From assembly GCA_004552395.1 (NCBI GenBank), contig SFOK01000025.1:1-18798 (forward strand): a stretch of DNA of 18,798 bases. The letters run 5' to 3'. The notes below the pieces were generated by a model that searched no databases, was not told the DNA's origin, and saw only the letters and a list, made by a program, of their open reading frames with translations. Position 1 is the first letter of the stretch. Every line of letters starts with the position of its first letter. Both the position numbers and the translations under genes were made by a program. Of the stretch, positions 1 to 6,045 are shown in pieces. This stretch comes from Bacteroidales bacterium. GTDB taxonomy: Bacteria > Bacteroidota > Bacteroidia > Bacteroidales > Muribaculaceae.

Positions 1-19
1 CGGATTTGAAAAATAGTTG

Positions 20-27
20 TACCTTTG
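20..27 (+). promoter_or_regulatory. Bacteroidetes -7 promoter element, upstream copy
   Basis: TACCTTTG fits the Bacteroidetes -7 consensus TAnnTTTG and is followed by CA, as in many Bacteroidales promoters. The matching -33 element would fall at or beyond the window edge, so only half the promoter can be judged. Transcription would start near position 34 and give a leader of about 120 nt before the flavoprotein gene. Confidence 0.45.
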
Positions 28-33
28 CAAATA

Positions 34-70
34 TTTCCAGCGGAAACTAATTGGTTTTCCCAGGGGAAAC
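34..70 (+). promoter_or_regulatory. Overlapping, mutually exclusive leader hairpins
   Basis: Three short hairpins share arms. TTTCC (34-38) can pair with GGAAA (42-46). GGAAAC (42-47) can instead pair with GTTTTCC (54-60) with one bulged base. GTTTTCC (54-60) can also pair with GGGAAAC (64-70), with one G-T pair and a CAG loop. If transcription starts at the upstream -7 element, this is the extreme 5' end of the mRNA. A regulatory role is inferred from geometry only. Confidence 0.3.
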
Positions 71-110
71 CTGACGGGGAGATGGCCGATCGGTCTTCCC
101 TCTCAGGATA

Positions 111-118
111 TAAATTTG
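111..118 (+). promoter_or_regulatory. Bacteroidetes -7 promoter element, proximal copy
   Basis: TAAATTTG matches TAnnTTTG exactly and would place the start of transcription about 30 nt before the ATG at 154. No TTG or TTTG is seen at the usual -33 distance, so this may be a weak or alternative promoter. An 8-bp palindrome, CCGATCGG, lies just upstream at 86-93 and could be a protein-binding site. Confidence 0.35.
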
Positions 119-153
119 AATATTAACAGCTTAGATACAACGAAAATCCGATT

Positions 154-2619
154 ATGAAGTACATCATTGTAGGAGGTGTGGCCGGAGGAGCTACCGCGGC
201 AGCACGTTTGCGCCGACTTTCGGAAGATGCCGAAATCATTCTGTTTGAAAAGGGTAAATATATTTCTTATGCCAACTGTGGCCTGCCGTATTACATCGGA
301 GGCACCATAGCTGACCGCGAGAAGCTTCTCGTGCAGACTGTCGAAGGCTTTTCCAAGCGTCTGAACGTGGATGTGCGTGTGGAGCAGGAAGTTACGGTCA
401 TTGATCGTGACGCAAAGTGTGTCACTGTGCGCCGCGCCGACGGTCAGACTTACACGGAGAGCTACGACAAGCTGCTCCTTTCGCCGGGCGCGTCGCCTGT
501 GCGTCCGCCGCTGCCGGGCATAGACAGCGAGGGGATCTTCACACTCCGCAATCTGGACGACACGGACCACATAAAAGCCTACGTCCGTGACCGCGATGTG
601 CGCCGCGCTCTAATCATAGGCGGAGGCTTTATAGGTCTGGAGATGGCTGAGAACCTGCACGATGCGGGCGCGGAAGTCGGCATCGTGGAGATGGCCGATC
701 AGGTGATGGCTCCCATAGATTATTCCATGGCCTCAATCGTGCATCAGCATCTGCTCGACAAGGGTGTGCGGCTCTATCTGAAGCAGGCTGTGGCGGCTTT
801 TGAGCGCACGGCAGGCGGTGTGAAAGTAAAATTCGCCTCGGGCAAGGAGGTGGAGGCCGACATTGTGATCCTCAGCATCGGTGTGCGTGCCAATACGCGT
901 CTGGCCGAGGACACCGGTCTGGAGCTGGGCGAGATGCGCGGCATAAAGGTCAACGAGTATCTGCAGACGAGCGACCCGGATATCTATGCTGTCGGCGACG
1001 CTATCGAGTATCCGCATCCGCTCACCGGCAAGCCGTGGCTCAACTTCCTGGCGGGCCCGGCCAACCGTCAGGCGCGTCTTGTGGCCGACAATATGGTTCG
1101 CGGAAATCTGAACAGCTACGAGGGCGCGATCGGTACTTCGGTTGCCAAGGTCTTCGACCTGACCGTGGCGGCCACGGGTCTCCCGGCCAAGCGGCTCAGG
1201 CAGTGGGGCATCGGCTATAAGAGCGTGACGATACATCCCAACGACCATGCCGGCTATTATCCCGGAGCGCAGATGATGACGCTCAAGCTCGTGTTCGATC
1301 CCTCCGACGGCAAGCTCTACGGCGCGCAGATCGTGGGCCGCGGCGGTGTGGACAAACGTATCGACGAGATAGCCCTGGCTATCAAGCAGCGCGGCACTAT
1401 CGGCACTCTGATGCGTCTCGAGCAGGCTTACGCGCCGCCTTTCTCGTCGGCCAAAGACCCGGTGGCTATGGCCGGATATGTGGCCGAGAATGTGGTCAGT
1501 GGCCGCATGAAGCCGATCTACTGGCGCGAAATGAGTGGCCTCAAACCCGGAGAAGCCACTCTTATCGATGTGCGCACAGCCGATGAATATGCTCTCGGCA
1601 CACTGCCCGGAGCCATCAACATACCGCTTGACGACCTGCGCGACCGCCTCGATGAGGTACCCCGCGGCCTTCCCGTCGTAGTGTTCTGCGGTGTCGGTCT
1701 CCGCGGCTATCTGGCGCTCAACATACTGCGAATGAACGGCTTTGACAATGTCAGAAACCTGATAGGAGGTCTGAAGCTCTACAAGGCGGCCACAGCCCCT
1801 CTGCCCGAGCCCGCGCCTTTCGGGCCGCAGAAAGAGACGGCGCCTGCCGCGCCCAAGTCCGCCGCCGAGAGTGTGAGCCCCGCCTTTATGCTTGATGCCT
1901 GCGGACTGTCGTGCCCCGGGCCTATCATGAAGCTGAAACAGAAGATAGACACGATGAGCGACGGTGAGCTGCTCGAAGTGCGCGCCTCCGACCCCGGTTT
2001 CCCGCGCGATGCCGAGGCCTGGTGCGCGACGACAGGCCAGACCTTCGTGAGCGGCAGCGAAGCGAACGGAGTCTACAGCGTGCGGGTGATCAAAGGGCGC
2101 AAAACAGCCGACGGCGCTGCGGCCGCCAAACAGACCGGCGCTCCGGCAGCCGACGGAAAGACCTTCGTCATGTTCAGCGACGATCTGGACAAAGCGCTGG
2201 CCACCTTCGTCCTGGCCAACGGCGCGGCCGCAACCGGTAAGAAAGTGACCATATTTTTTACCTTCTGGGGCCTCAACGTCATCAAAAAGCAGCGCAAACC
2301 GCGCGTCGAAAAAGATATGTTCGGCAAAATGTTCGGCATGATGATGCCTTCCCACTCCCGTAAGCTCAAGCTCTCCAAGATGAACATGGGCGGCATGGGA
2401 CGCCGCATGATGCGCCACATAATGCAGCGCAAAGGTATCGACTCGCTGGAGTCGCTGCGGCAGCAGGCCATTGACAACGGCGTGGAGTTTATCGCATGCC
2501 AGATGTCAATGGACGTCATGGGCGTGAAAAAGGAAGAATTGCTCGACAATGTGACGATAGGCGGCGTGGCCACATATATGAACCGCGCCGAGCAGGCCGG
2601 AGTGAACCTCTTTATCTGA
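154..2619 (+). CDS. CoA-disulfide reductase-like FAD/NAD(P) oxidoreductase fused to rhodanese, TusA and DsrE-like domains
   Basis: An 821-residue four-domain protein. Residues 1 to about 445 are a pyridine nucleotide-disulfide oxidoreductase: FAD-binding GGVAGG near the N-terminus, and the motif SYANCGLPYYIGG whose Cys42 matches the single active-site cysteine of CoA-disulfide reductases and NADH oxidase/persulfide reductases. Residues about 450-545 are a rhodanese domain (IDVRTADEY) with catalytic Cys512 in VVFCGVGLRG. A Pro/Ala linker leads to a TusA domain with Cys583 and Cys587 in DACGLSCPGP, Cys587 being the expected sulfur carrier. Residues about 667-821 are a DsrE-like domain with a Met-rich segment and Cys782. 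Known functions of these families predict flavin reduction of CoA-disulfide, CoA-persulfide or polysulfide, with sulfane sulfur relayed among the domains. The protein should be cytoplasmic, having no signal peptide. The start is supported by the nucleotide-binding motif beginning at residue 4. A MarR-type gene follows after 12 nt, implying co-transcription. The substrate is not shown by the sequence. Confidence 0.93.
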   Translation: MKYIIVGGVAGGATAAARLRRLSEDAEIILFEKGKYISYANCGLPYYIGGTIADREKLLVQTVEGFSKRLNVDVRVEQEVTVIDRDAKCVTVRRADGQTYTESYDKLLLSPGASPVRPPLPGIDSEGIFTLRNLDDTDHIKAYVRDRDVRRALIIGGGFIGLEMAENLHDAGAEVGIVEMADQVMAPIDYSMASIVHQHLLDKGVRLYLKQAVAAFERTAGGVKVKFASGKEVEADIVILSIGVRANTRLAEDTGLELGEMRGIKVNEYLQTSDPDIYAVGDAIEYPHPLTGKPWLNFLAGPANRQARLVADNMVRGNLNSYEGAIGTSVAKVFDLTVAATGLPAKRLRQWGIGYKSVTIHPNDHAGYYPGAQMMTLKLVFDPSDGKLYGAQIVGRGGVDKRIDEIALAIKQRGTIGTLMRLEQAYAPPFSSAKDPVAMAGYVAENVVSGRMKPIYWREMSGLKPGEATLIDVRTADEYALGTLPGAINIPLDDLRDRLDEVPRGLPVVVFCGVGLRGYLALNILRMNGFDNVRNLIGGLKLYKAATAPLPEPAPFGPQKETAPAAPKSAAESVSPAFMLDACGLSCPGPIMKLKQKIDTMSDGELLEVRASDPGFPRDAEAWCATTGQTFVSGSEANGVYSVRVIKGRKTADGAAAAKQTGAPAADGKTFVMFSDDLDKALATFVLANGAAATGKKVTIFFTFWGLNVIKKQRKPRVEKDMFGKMFGMMMPSHSRKLKLSKMNMGGMGRRMMRHIMQRKGIDSLESLRQQAIDNGVEFIACQMSMDVMGVKKEELLDNVTIGGVATYMNRAEQAGVNLFI

Positions 2620-2631
2620 TACCGAACAGCG

Positions 2632-2994
2632 ATGGAAAAGATAAAATCGATATGCCTGATGTGCGAAGTGATGCGCGCTTTGGGCCGGATGGAACGAGAG
2701 CTGATGGACCGCCACGGCCTGACGCTCAACGAAGCTATGGTGATGTGCTGTATCGCCGGCGACACACCGACAGCCACAGGGATATGCGAAGGTACCGGTC
2801 TGGTACCTTCGCACGCCTCCAAGGTGATACGCAGCGTCGAGGCGAAAGGGTACGTGAGGCGCGCGCCCGGCACGACCGACCGTCGGCAGATGCTCTTCGC
2901 GCTCACCCCCGCCGGCGAGACAGTGCTGGCCGATCTCCGGAAGCACCCCATGGACCTGCCCGCCGCCCTTCAGCCCCTCCTGCCGCGCGAGTGA
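2632..2994 (+). CDS. MarR-family winged-helix transcriptional regulator
   Basis: A 120-residue protein, short for MarR proteins. The centre matches the winged helix-turn-helix: LTLNEAMVMCCIAG, then a helix-turn-helix around residues 48-70 (GLVPSHASKVIRSVEAKGYV), then the wing with TTDRRQMLFALTPAGE, whose DxR plus LT.G pattern is typical of MarR. Cysteines lie at 8, 11, 39, 40 and 52, with a CxxC near the N-terminus, so redox or persulfide sensing is possible (inference). It starts 12 nt after the CoA-disulfide reductase-like fusion and is probably in the same transcript, which suggests that it controls that gene. Its last 25 bases overlap the convergent end of a decayed efflux gene. A perfect 12-bp inverted repeat lies within its DNA-binding region. 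Confidence 0.87.
   Translation: MEKIKSICLMCEVMRALGRMERELMDRHGLTLNEAMVMCCIAGDTPTATGICEGTGLVPSHASKVIRSVEAKGYVRRAPGTTDRRQMLFALTPAGETVLADLRKHPMDLPAALQPLLPRE
2785..2813. repeat. Perfect 12-bp inverted repeat inside the MarR-type gene
   Basis: TGCGAAGGTACC (2785-2796) and GGTACCTTCGCA (2802-2813) are exact reverse complements separated by GGTCT. The repeat lies in the codons of the DNA-binding helix region. As RNA it would form a stable 12-bp stem with a 5-nt loop. As DNA its 17-bp centre-to-centre spacing resembles an operator for a dimeric regulator. It is not followed by a T-run, so it is not an intrinsic terminator. Confidence 0.8.
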
Positions 2995-3533
2995 ATGAGA
3001 GATGTGAATATGAAGCCGGTGAAGAACAGTGTGACAAAGATCAGTGATTCGTAAATGACAAATGTGTCTGAAACGTAGTAGAGCCCTAAGGCTGTGGCTG
3101 AGGCTATCGACATACCGGCGGCGGCAAAGAGTGCGGCGTTTGTCATTTTCTTGAATTTGAGCGCGAGCCAGGAGCCTATGCCTATCCCTATCGAATTGAG
3201 CGCGAAGACAAGCGAGAAGCCCAGTGCGGGGAATCCGAAGTGGGTCTGAATGAGCCGGAGGATATATAGGCGAAAAGTACGCTCTGCGCAAAGGCAAAGA
3301 GCAGCACGTATACGACGAAGTATTTAAGTTTCAGCAGTTTGGCGAATGAAGAGAATATGCTGATCCAACTGCCGCTATTCCGGTTCGGCCGGAGAAGGGA
3401 TTCGCGGAAGGGCACACACATGGCGAGTATGAGGGCGCCCAGGCCGAGGAGAGCCCAGAATATACCTTGCCAGCCCACGGATTCGGCCACCAAGCCTCCG
3501 ATCACAGGAGCCGTGACGGGAGCTATAAAATTT
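2970..3533 (-). pseudogene. Decayed Bcr/CflA-type multidrug efflux MFS transporter
   Basis: The minus strand carries the middle of a major facilitator drug-efflux protein. It begins abruptly at about 3533 with IAPVTAPVIGG and GWQGIFWALLG, which match the Bcr/CflA region of the fifth and sixth helices. It continues through LKYFVVYVLLFAFAQSVLFA to ISSGSF near 3252. There the frame breaks: the expected continuation QTHFGFPALGFSLVFALNS is in another frame from about 3250 downward. That frame runs through IGIGIGSWLALKFKKM and two further hydrophobic stretches to FTGFIFTS, then diverges and stops at 2970-2972. The N-terminal third and the C-terminal helices are missing. The 3' end overlaps the end of the convergent MarR-type gene, so the breakpoint is near 2995-3000. 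MarR proteins often control such pumps, so the two may once have been linked (inference). Confidence 0.8.
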
Positions 3534-3537
3534 GCCG

Positions 3538-3652
3538 GAGAGGGAGGCAGGGATGCTCCGCAGGTCGGACGAATCTTGCGAGTCTGACAGGTCTGACAAG
3601 TCAGACAGGTCGGACGGATTTCGGCGAGGGAGGGAAGGGAGGGCTCCGGAGG
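3538..3652. repeat. 9-nt tandem array between imperfect ~27-bp direct repeats
   Basis: Six in-phase 9-nt units fill 3564-3617: GTCGGACGA, a degenerate ATCTTGCGA, GTCTGACAG, GTCTGACAA, GTCAGACAG and GTCGGACGG. The array is flanked by two similar purine-rich blocks, 3538-3564 and 3624-3652, each following the pattern GAGGGAGG..AGGGA..GCTCCG.AGG. The array sits exactly at the broken N-terminal edge of the efflux pseudogene. Short GTCxGACAG-like arrays between genes are, to my recollection, common in Bacteroidales, but their role is unknown. The unit is too short, and lacks spacers, for a CRISPR array. Confidence 0.7.
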
Positions 3653-3665
3653 CTTCGGAAAGGTT

Positions 3666-3705
3666 AAAAAAAGAAAGCAAGAGGTGTCATCTCGACATCC
3701 CTCGC
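3666..3705 (-). terminator. Intrinsic terminator, minus strand
   Basis: On the minus strand GCGAGGGATGTC pairs with GACACCTCTTGC across a GAGAT loop. This is a 12-position stem with two G-T pairs and one mismatch, followed directly by TTTCTTTTTTT. No intact minus-strand gene lies upstream of it, so it either ends a small RNA or is left from a deleted gene. Confidence 0.6.
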
Positions 3706-3943
3706 TTCTGAACTGCGGTGTGCGCCGTTTCGGCATTATGTCCCGGGCCGGCAAATCGACCCTGAAGCTGAGCCGGAGGAGAGCGGCGCTGGAAACAGGC
3801 TCTGCAGTTCGGCTGATAGAAATTGATGTATATAACCCAAAATAATCGTGCTTTTCGCGTTTAAAGACAGTTAATATGAGTCCCCCTCTCCGGGGATTGG
3901 GTTAGTAGTTGTCTTACAAACGCGGCCGATATACTTAATATTA
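3666..3943 (-). ncRNA. Candidate small structured RNA, about 280 nt
   Basis: A minus-strand -7 element (TAACTTTG) at 3950-3957 and the intrinsic terminator at 3666-3705 would delimit a transcript of about 280 nt with no convincing reading frame. Its 3' half can form nested stems, given here by plus-strand position: 3804-3810 with 3710-3716 (GAACTGC/GCAGTTC on the minus strand), 3784-3789 with 3722-3727 (GCGCCG/CGGCGC), and an inner CCGGC/GCCGG pair. The outcome is a long rod-like hairpin ahead of the terminator. I cannot match it to tmRNA, SRP RNA or RNase P RNA. A 6S-like regulatory RNA is one possibility, unproven. Confidence 0.25.
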
Positions 3944-4082
3944 GTGTCACAAAGTTAAGCAGACGTTAAATTTACGTCCATTACAGCCTACTGTTTTTAA
4001 CATTTTGCAAATTTGCGATTTTGAACCCGACAGATACCTCGCGAGAGGCTCCGCGCCCGGTTGCTCACAGAGAGCCTGCGAA
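3706..4082. other. Gene-free region upstream of the polyprenyl synthase gene
   Basis: No recognisable gene. The part up to about 3830 is GC-rich and holds the nested stems of the candidate minus-strand RNA. From 3831 to about 4020 the DNA turns AT-rich. CCCC/GGGG arms with a 6-nt loop (CTCTCC) lie at 3882-3895, and a minus-strand -7 element lies at 3950-3957. A small hairpin with a GCGA tetraloop (CCTC/GAGG) lies at 4037-4048. A 35-codon plus-strand frame at 3738-3845 has no family resemblance or promoter and is not annotated as a gene. Confidence 0.5.
3950..3957 (-). promoter_or_regulatory. Minus-strand Bacteroidetes -7 element
   Basis: The minus strand reads TAACTTTG, an exact TAnnTTTG. 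No clear TTG is present at the -33 distance. It faces the candidate small RNA and, beyond that, the efflux pseudogene, so it may be the surviving promoter of either. Confidence 0.3.
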
Positions 4083-4115
4083 TTGAAGCCGTTTCAAAAA
4101 ATTTTGCTAATTTTG
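4083..4115 (+). promoter_or_regulatory. Promoter of the polyprenyl synthase / RNase HII operon
   Basis: TTG at 4083-4085 and TAATTTTG at 4108-4115 (TAnnTTTG), 22 bp apart, form a Bacteroidetes-type -33/-7 pair. Transcription would begin near 4121. That lies downstream of an in-frame ATG at 4061 and upstream of the ATG at 4184, so it supports the later start. The same TAATTTTG is found before GAPDH at 15480-15487. Confidence 0.6.
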
Positions 4116-4183
4116 TGGTCTATTTCGAGGTTTGTCCTCAGGCGCCGTGCCGGGGGCCGACCTCTATCAACAGCCGCCGCCGC

Positions 4184-5173
4184 ATGGATTTTCCGCAGAT
4201 ACAAAGTGAGCTCCGCACAGAGATAGACCGCCTGAACGTGATGATTCGGGAGGCCCTCAAAGTGGATATGCCTATCCTCCAGCGGATTGTCGACGAATAC
4301 CTGATCTCCAAGGGTAAACAGATCCGCCCTATCATGGTGCTCCTGAGCGCCATGCTCACCATGGAGGAGGCCGGTTGCGAACCCGAAGTATCCGACCGTG
4401 TGCTCCACGCCGGAGCGGCCCTTGAGCTGCTCCACAACGCTTCGCTTATCCACGACGATGTGGTCGACGAATCGAAGCGCCGTCGCGGGCTACCCACTAT
4501 CAATGCCGTGTGGGACAACCATATAGCCGTGCTGACAGGCGATTTCTTCGTGAGCAAGGCTCTTGCCGAGGCAGTGAAGACCGGCTCTATGGAGGCTATC
4601 AGCTACATCTCGGAGCTGGGCCGCGAGCTGTCGCTTGGCGAGATAAACCAGATCTGTGTGGCGCGTTTCCACGAGCTGAGCGAGGAGGAATATTTCCGCA
4701 CCATCTACAAGAAGACGGCCTGCCTCTTCATAAACTGCGCGCGTCTGGGCTCGCTGACAGCCGGAGCATCGGCTGAGGAAGCCGCCTCGCTCGTGAGCTA
4801 CGCCGAAGCCATGGGTATCTGTTTCCAGATCAAAGACGACATCTTCGACTATCTCGAGAAAGATGTGGGCAAACCCACAGGCAACGATCTCCGCGAGGGG
4901 AAAGTGACCCTCCCCCTCCTGCACGCGCTCCGGACAGCACCGCAGGAAGCCTCAAGGCCCATGTACGATCTGCTGGAGAAAGATGAGCTGAGCGCCGACG
5001 ACATAGCCCGTCTGATAGCCTTCGCCAAGGAATACGACGGCATCGCCTACGCATACTCCGTCATGGAAGATATGCGCAGCAAAGCCGCCCCGCTCATCAT
5101 GCACTATCCCGACTGCAGGGCACGCAGAGCCCTCGAAGAGATTTTCAACTATATCATAGCGCGCGACTACTGA
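4184..5173 (+). CDS. ispB: All-trans polyprenyl diphosphate synthase (octaprenyl/nonaprenyl type)
   Basis: A 329-residue trans-isoprenyl diphosphate synthase, a normal length for long-chain enzymes. It condenses isopentenyl diphosphate units onto an allylic primer. In Bacteroidales the long-chain product usually supplies the menaquinone side chain. The substrate-binding motif KGKQIRP lies near the N-terminus. The first aspartate-rich motif is DDVVD at residues 91-95, followed by an Arg-rich stretch, and the second is DDIFD at 218-222; both bind Mg-diphosphate. The reading frame is open back to an ATG at 4061, but that lies before the probable transcription start. MDFPQIQSELRTEIDRLN is also the natural N-terminus of the family, so 4184 is chosen. 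The stop codon overlaps the RNase HII start by one base (TGATG), so the two are translationally coupled. Product chain length cannot be read from the sequence. Confidence 0.92.
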   Translation: MDFPQIQSELRTEIDRLNVMIREALKVDMPILQRIVDEYLISKGKQIRPIMVLLSAMLTMEEAGCEPEVSDRVLHAGAALELLHNASLIHDDVVDESKRRRGLPTINAVWDNHIAVLTGDFFVSKALAEAVKTGSMEAISYISELGRELSLGEINQICVARFHELSEEEYFRTIYKKTACLFINCARLGSLTAGASAEEAASLVSYAEAMGICFQIKDDIFDYLEKDVGKPTGNDLREGKVTLPLLHALRTAPQEASRPMYDLLEKDELSADDIARLIAFAKEYDGIAYAYSVMEDMRSKAAPLIMHYPDCRARRALEEIFNYIIARDY

Positions 5174-5799
5174 TGGCCATCTCCCGCAAGCACCGCGAGC
5201 CGCTCAAGCTCTTCATGCAGCCCGGACGCATCGAAGCCGGCTGCGACGAAGCAGGACGCGGTTGTCTGGCCGGACCCGTGGCCGCCGCCGCCGTGATCCT
5301 CCCGCCCGATTTCCGCAACGACCTTCTCACCGACAGCAAACAGCTCACCGAGAAACAGCGCGAGGCCCTGCGCCCCGTCATAGAACGCGAAGCAGTGGCC
5401 TGGAGTGTGGTGTTCATAGGCCCGGAGGAGATAGACCGCATCAACATACTCAACGCGTCCATAGAGGCCATGCAGAGGGCCGTGAGCAGCCTTCAGGTCC
5501 GCCCCGAGCACATATTAGTCGACGGCAACCGTTTCAAGCCGCACCCGCTCGGAATCCCCCACACCACAGTGGTGAAAGGGGACGCCACATACCTGTCCAT
5601 AGCGGCCGCCTCAGTGCTCGCCAAGACTCACCGCGACGAGCTCATGAACCGCCTGGCGGAGGAATATCCCGGCTACGGCTGGGAGCGCAACAAAGGGTAT
5701 CCCACGCGTGAGCACCGCGAGGCTATGGCCCGCCTTGGGATAACACCGGCCCACCGGCGCAGCTTCGGTCCGGTACTCCAGCTCTCCCTTTTCGACTGA
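5173..5799 (+). CDS. rnhB: Ribonuclease HII
   Basis: A 208-residue RNase HII, which cleaves the RNA strand of RNA-DNA hybrids and single ribonucleotides embedded in DNA. The signature DEAGRG is at residues 25-30. The four metal-binding acidic residues are D25, E26, D117 in VDGNRF and D137 in KGDATYLSIAAASVLAK. DSKQLTEKQRE is also typical. The ATG at 5173 shares its A with the preceding stop, which argues for coupled translation from 5173. A second in-frame ATG at 5215 would also retain the whole catalytic domain. The C-terminus LQLSLFD resembles a PCNA/sliding-clamp-binding tail (inference). Confidence 0.94.
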   Translation: MAISRKHREPLKLFMQPGRIEAGCDEAGRGCLAGPVAAAAVILPPDFRNDLLTDSKQLTEKQREALRPVIEREAVAWSVVFIGPEEIDRINILNASIEAMQRAVSSLQVRPEHILVDGNRFKPHPLGIPHTTVVKGDATYLSIAAASVLAKTHRDELMNRLAEEYPGYGWERNKGYPTREHREAMARLGITPAHRRSFGPVLQLSLFD

Positions 5800-5895
5800 C
5801 CCCTGCCCCACCCTATTCCAAACGAATTTTGCAAACGCTGCAATGCCCTTGCAAGCATAGTTGCGCCCTGCGGCAAACGCGCATATAAACAGCAA

Positions 5896-5926
5896 GAGAC
5901 TGCGCCGGAATCTTCAGCACAGTCTC
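5896..5926. terminator. Hairpin between convergent rnhB and FKBP genes
   Basis: GAGACTG (5896-5902) pairs with CAGTCTC (5920-5926), with two further pairs inside a one-base mismatch. There is no strong T-run on the plus side; on the minus side TTGCTGTTTATA follows. It sits about midway between the two convergent stop codons and may act as a weak bidirectional terminator. The rest of 5800-6045 holds short TGCAA and GTCTAC repeats but no gene. Confidence 0.35.
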
Positions 5927-6045
5927 CTGATATGTTGTCGCTAAATTTCGATGCGTCTACGGCGCGTCTACAGCCTCTCTGAGACCGTTTCAGGTCCTCC
6001 CTGACAGGGCGGTACCGGAAGCGGCATTACCGTCGTCTACGGGGC

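Noticed and set aside
733..2418. A 561-codon open frame on the minus strand opposite the CoA-disulfide reductase fusion
   Set aside because: Rich in His, Arg and Gly with no family pattern; it is the antisense reading of a clearly conserved four-domain gene with GC-rich third positions.
3564..3617. Tandem 9-nt repeats as a CRISPR array
   Set aside because: Units are contiguous without spacers and far too short; no cas genes nearby.
3720..3830. SRP RNA or tmRNA, because GGAAACAGG recalls the SRP RNA loop
   Set aside because: The rest of the SRP loop (the GGAAGGGAGCAG part) is missing and no tmRNA features (CCA end, tag frame) are present.
3738..3845. A 35-codon basic open frame (MSRAGKSTLKLSRRR...) on the plus strand
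   Set aside because: No promoter, no family likeness, and it overlaps the stems of the candidate minus-strand RNA.
4061..4183. N-terminal extension of the polyprenyl synthase to ATG 4061
   Set aside because: It lies upstream of the likely -7 element at 4108-4115 and adds 41 residues unlike any family N-terminus.
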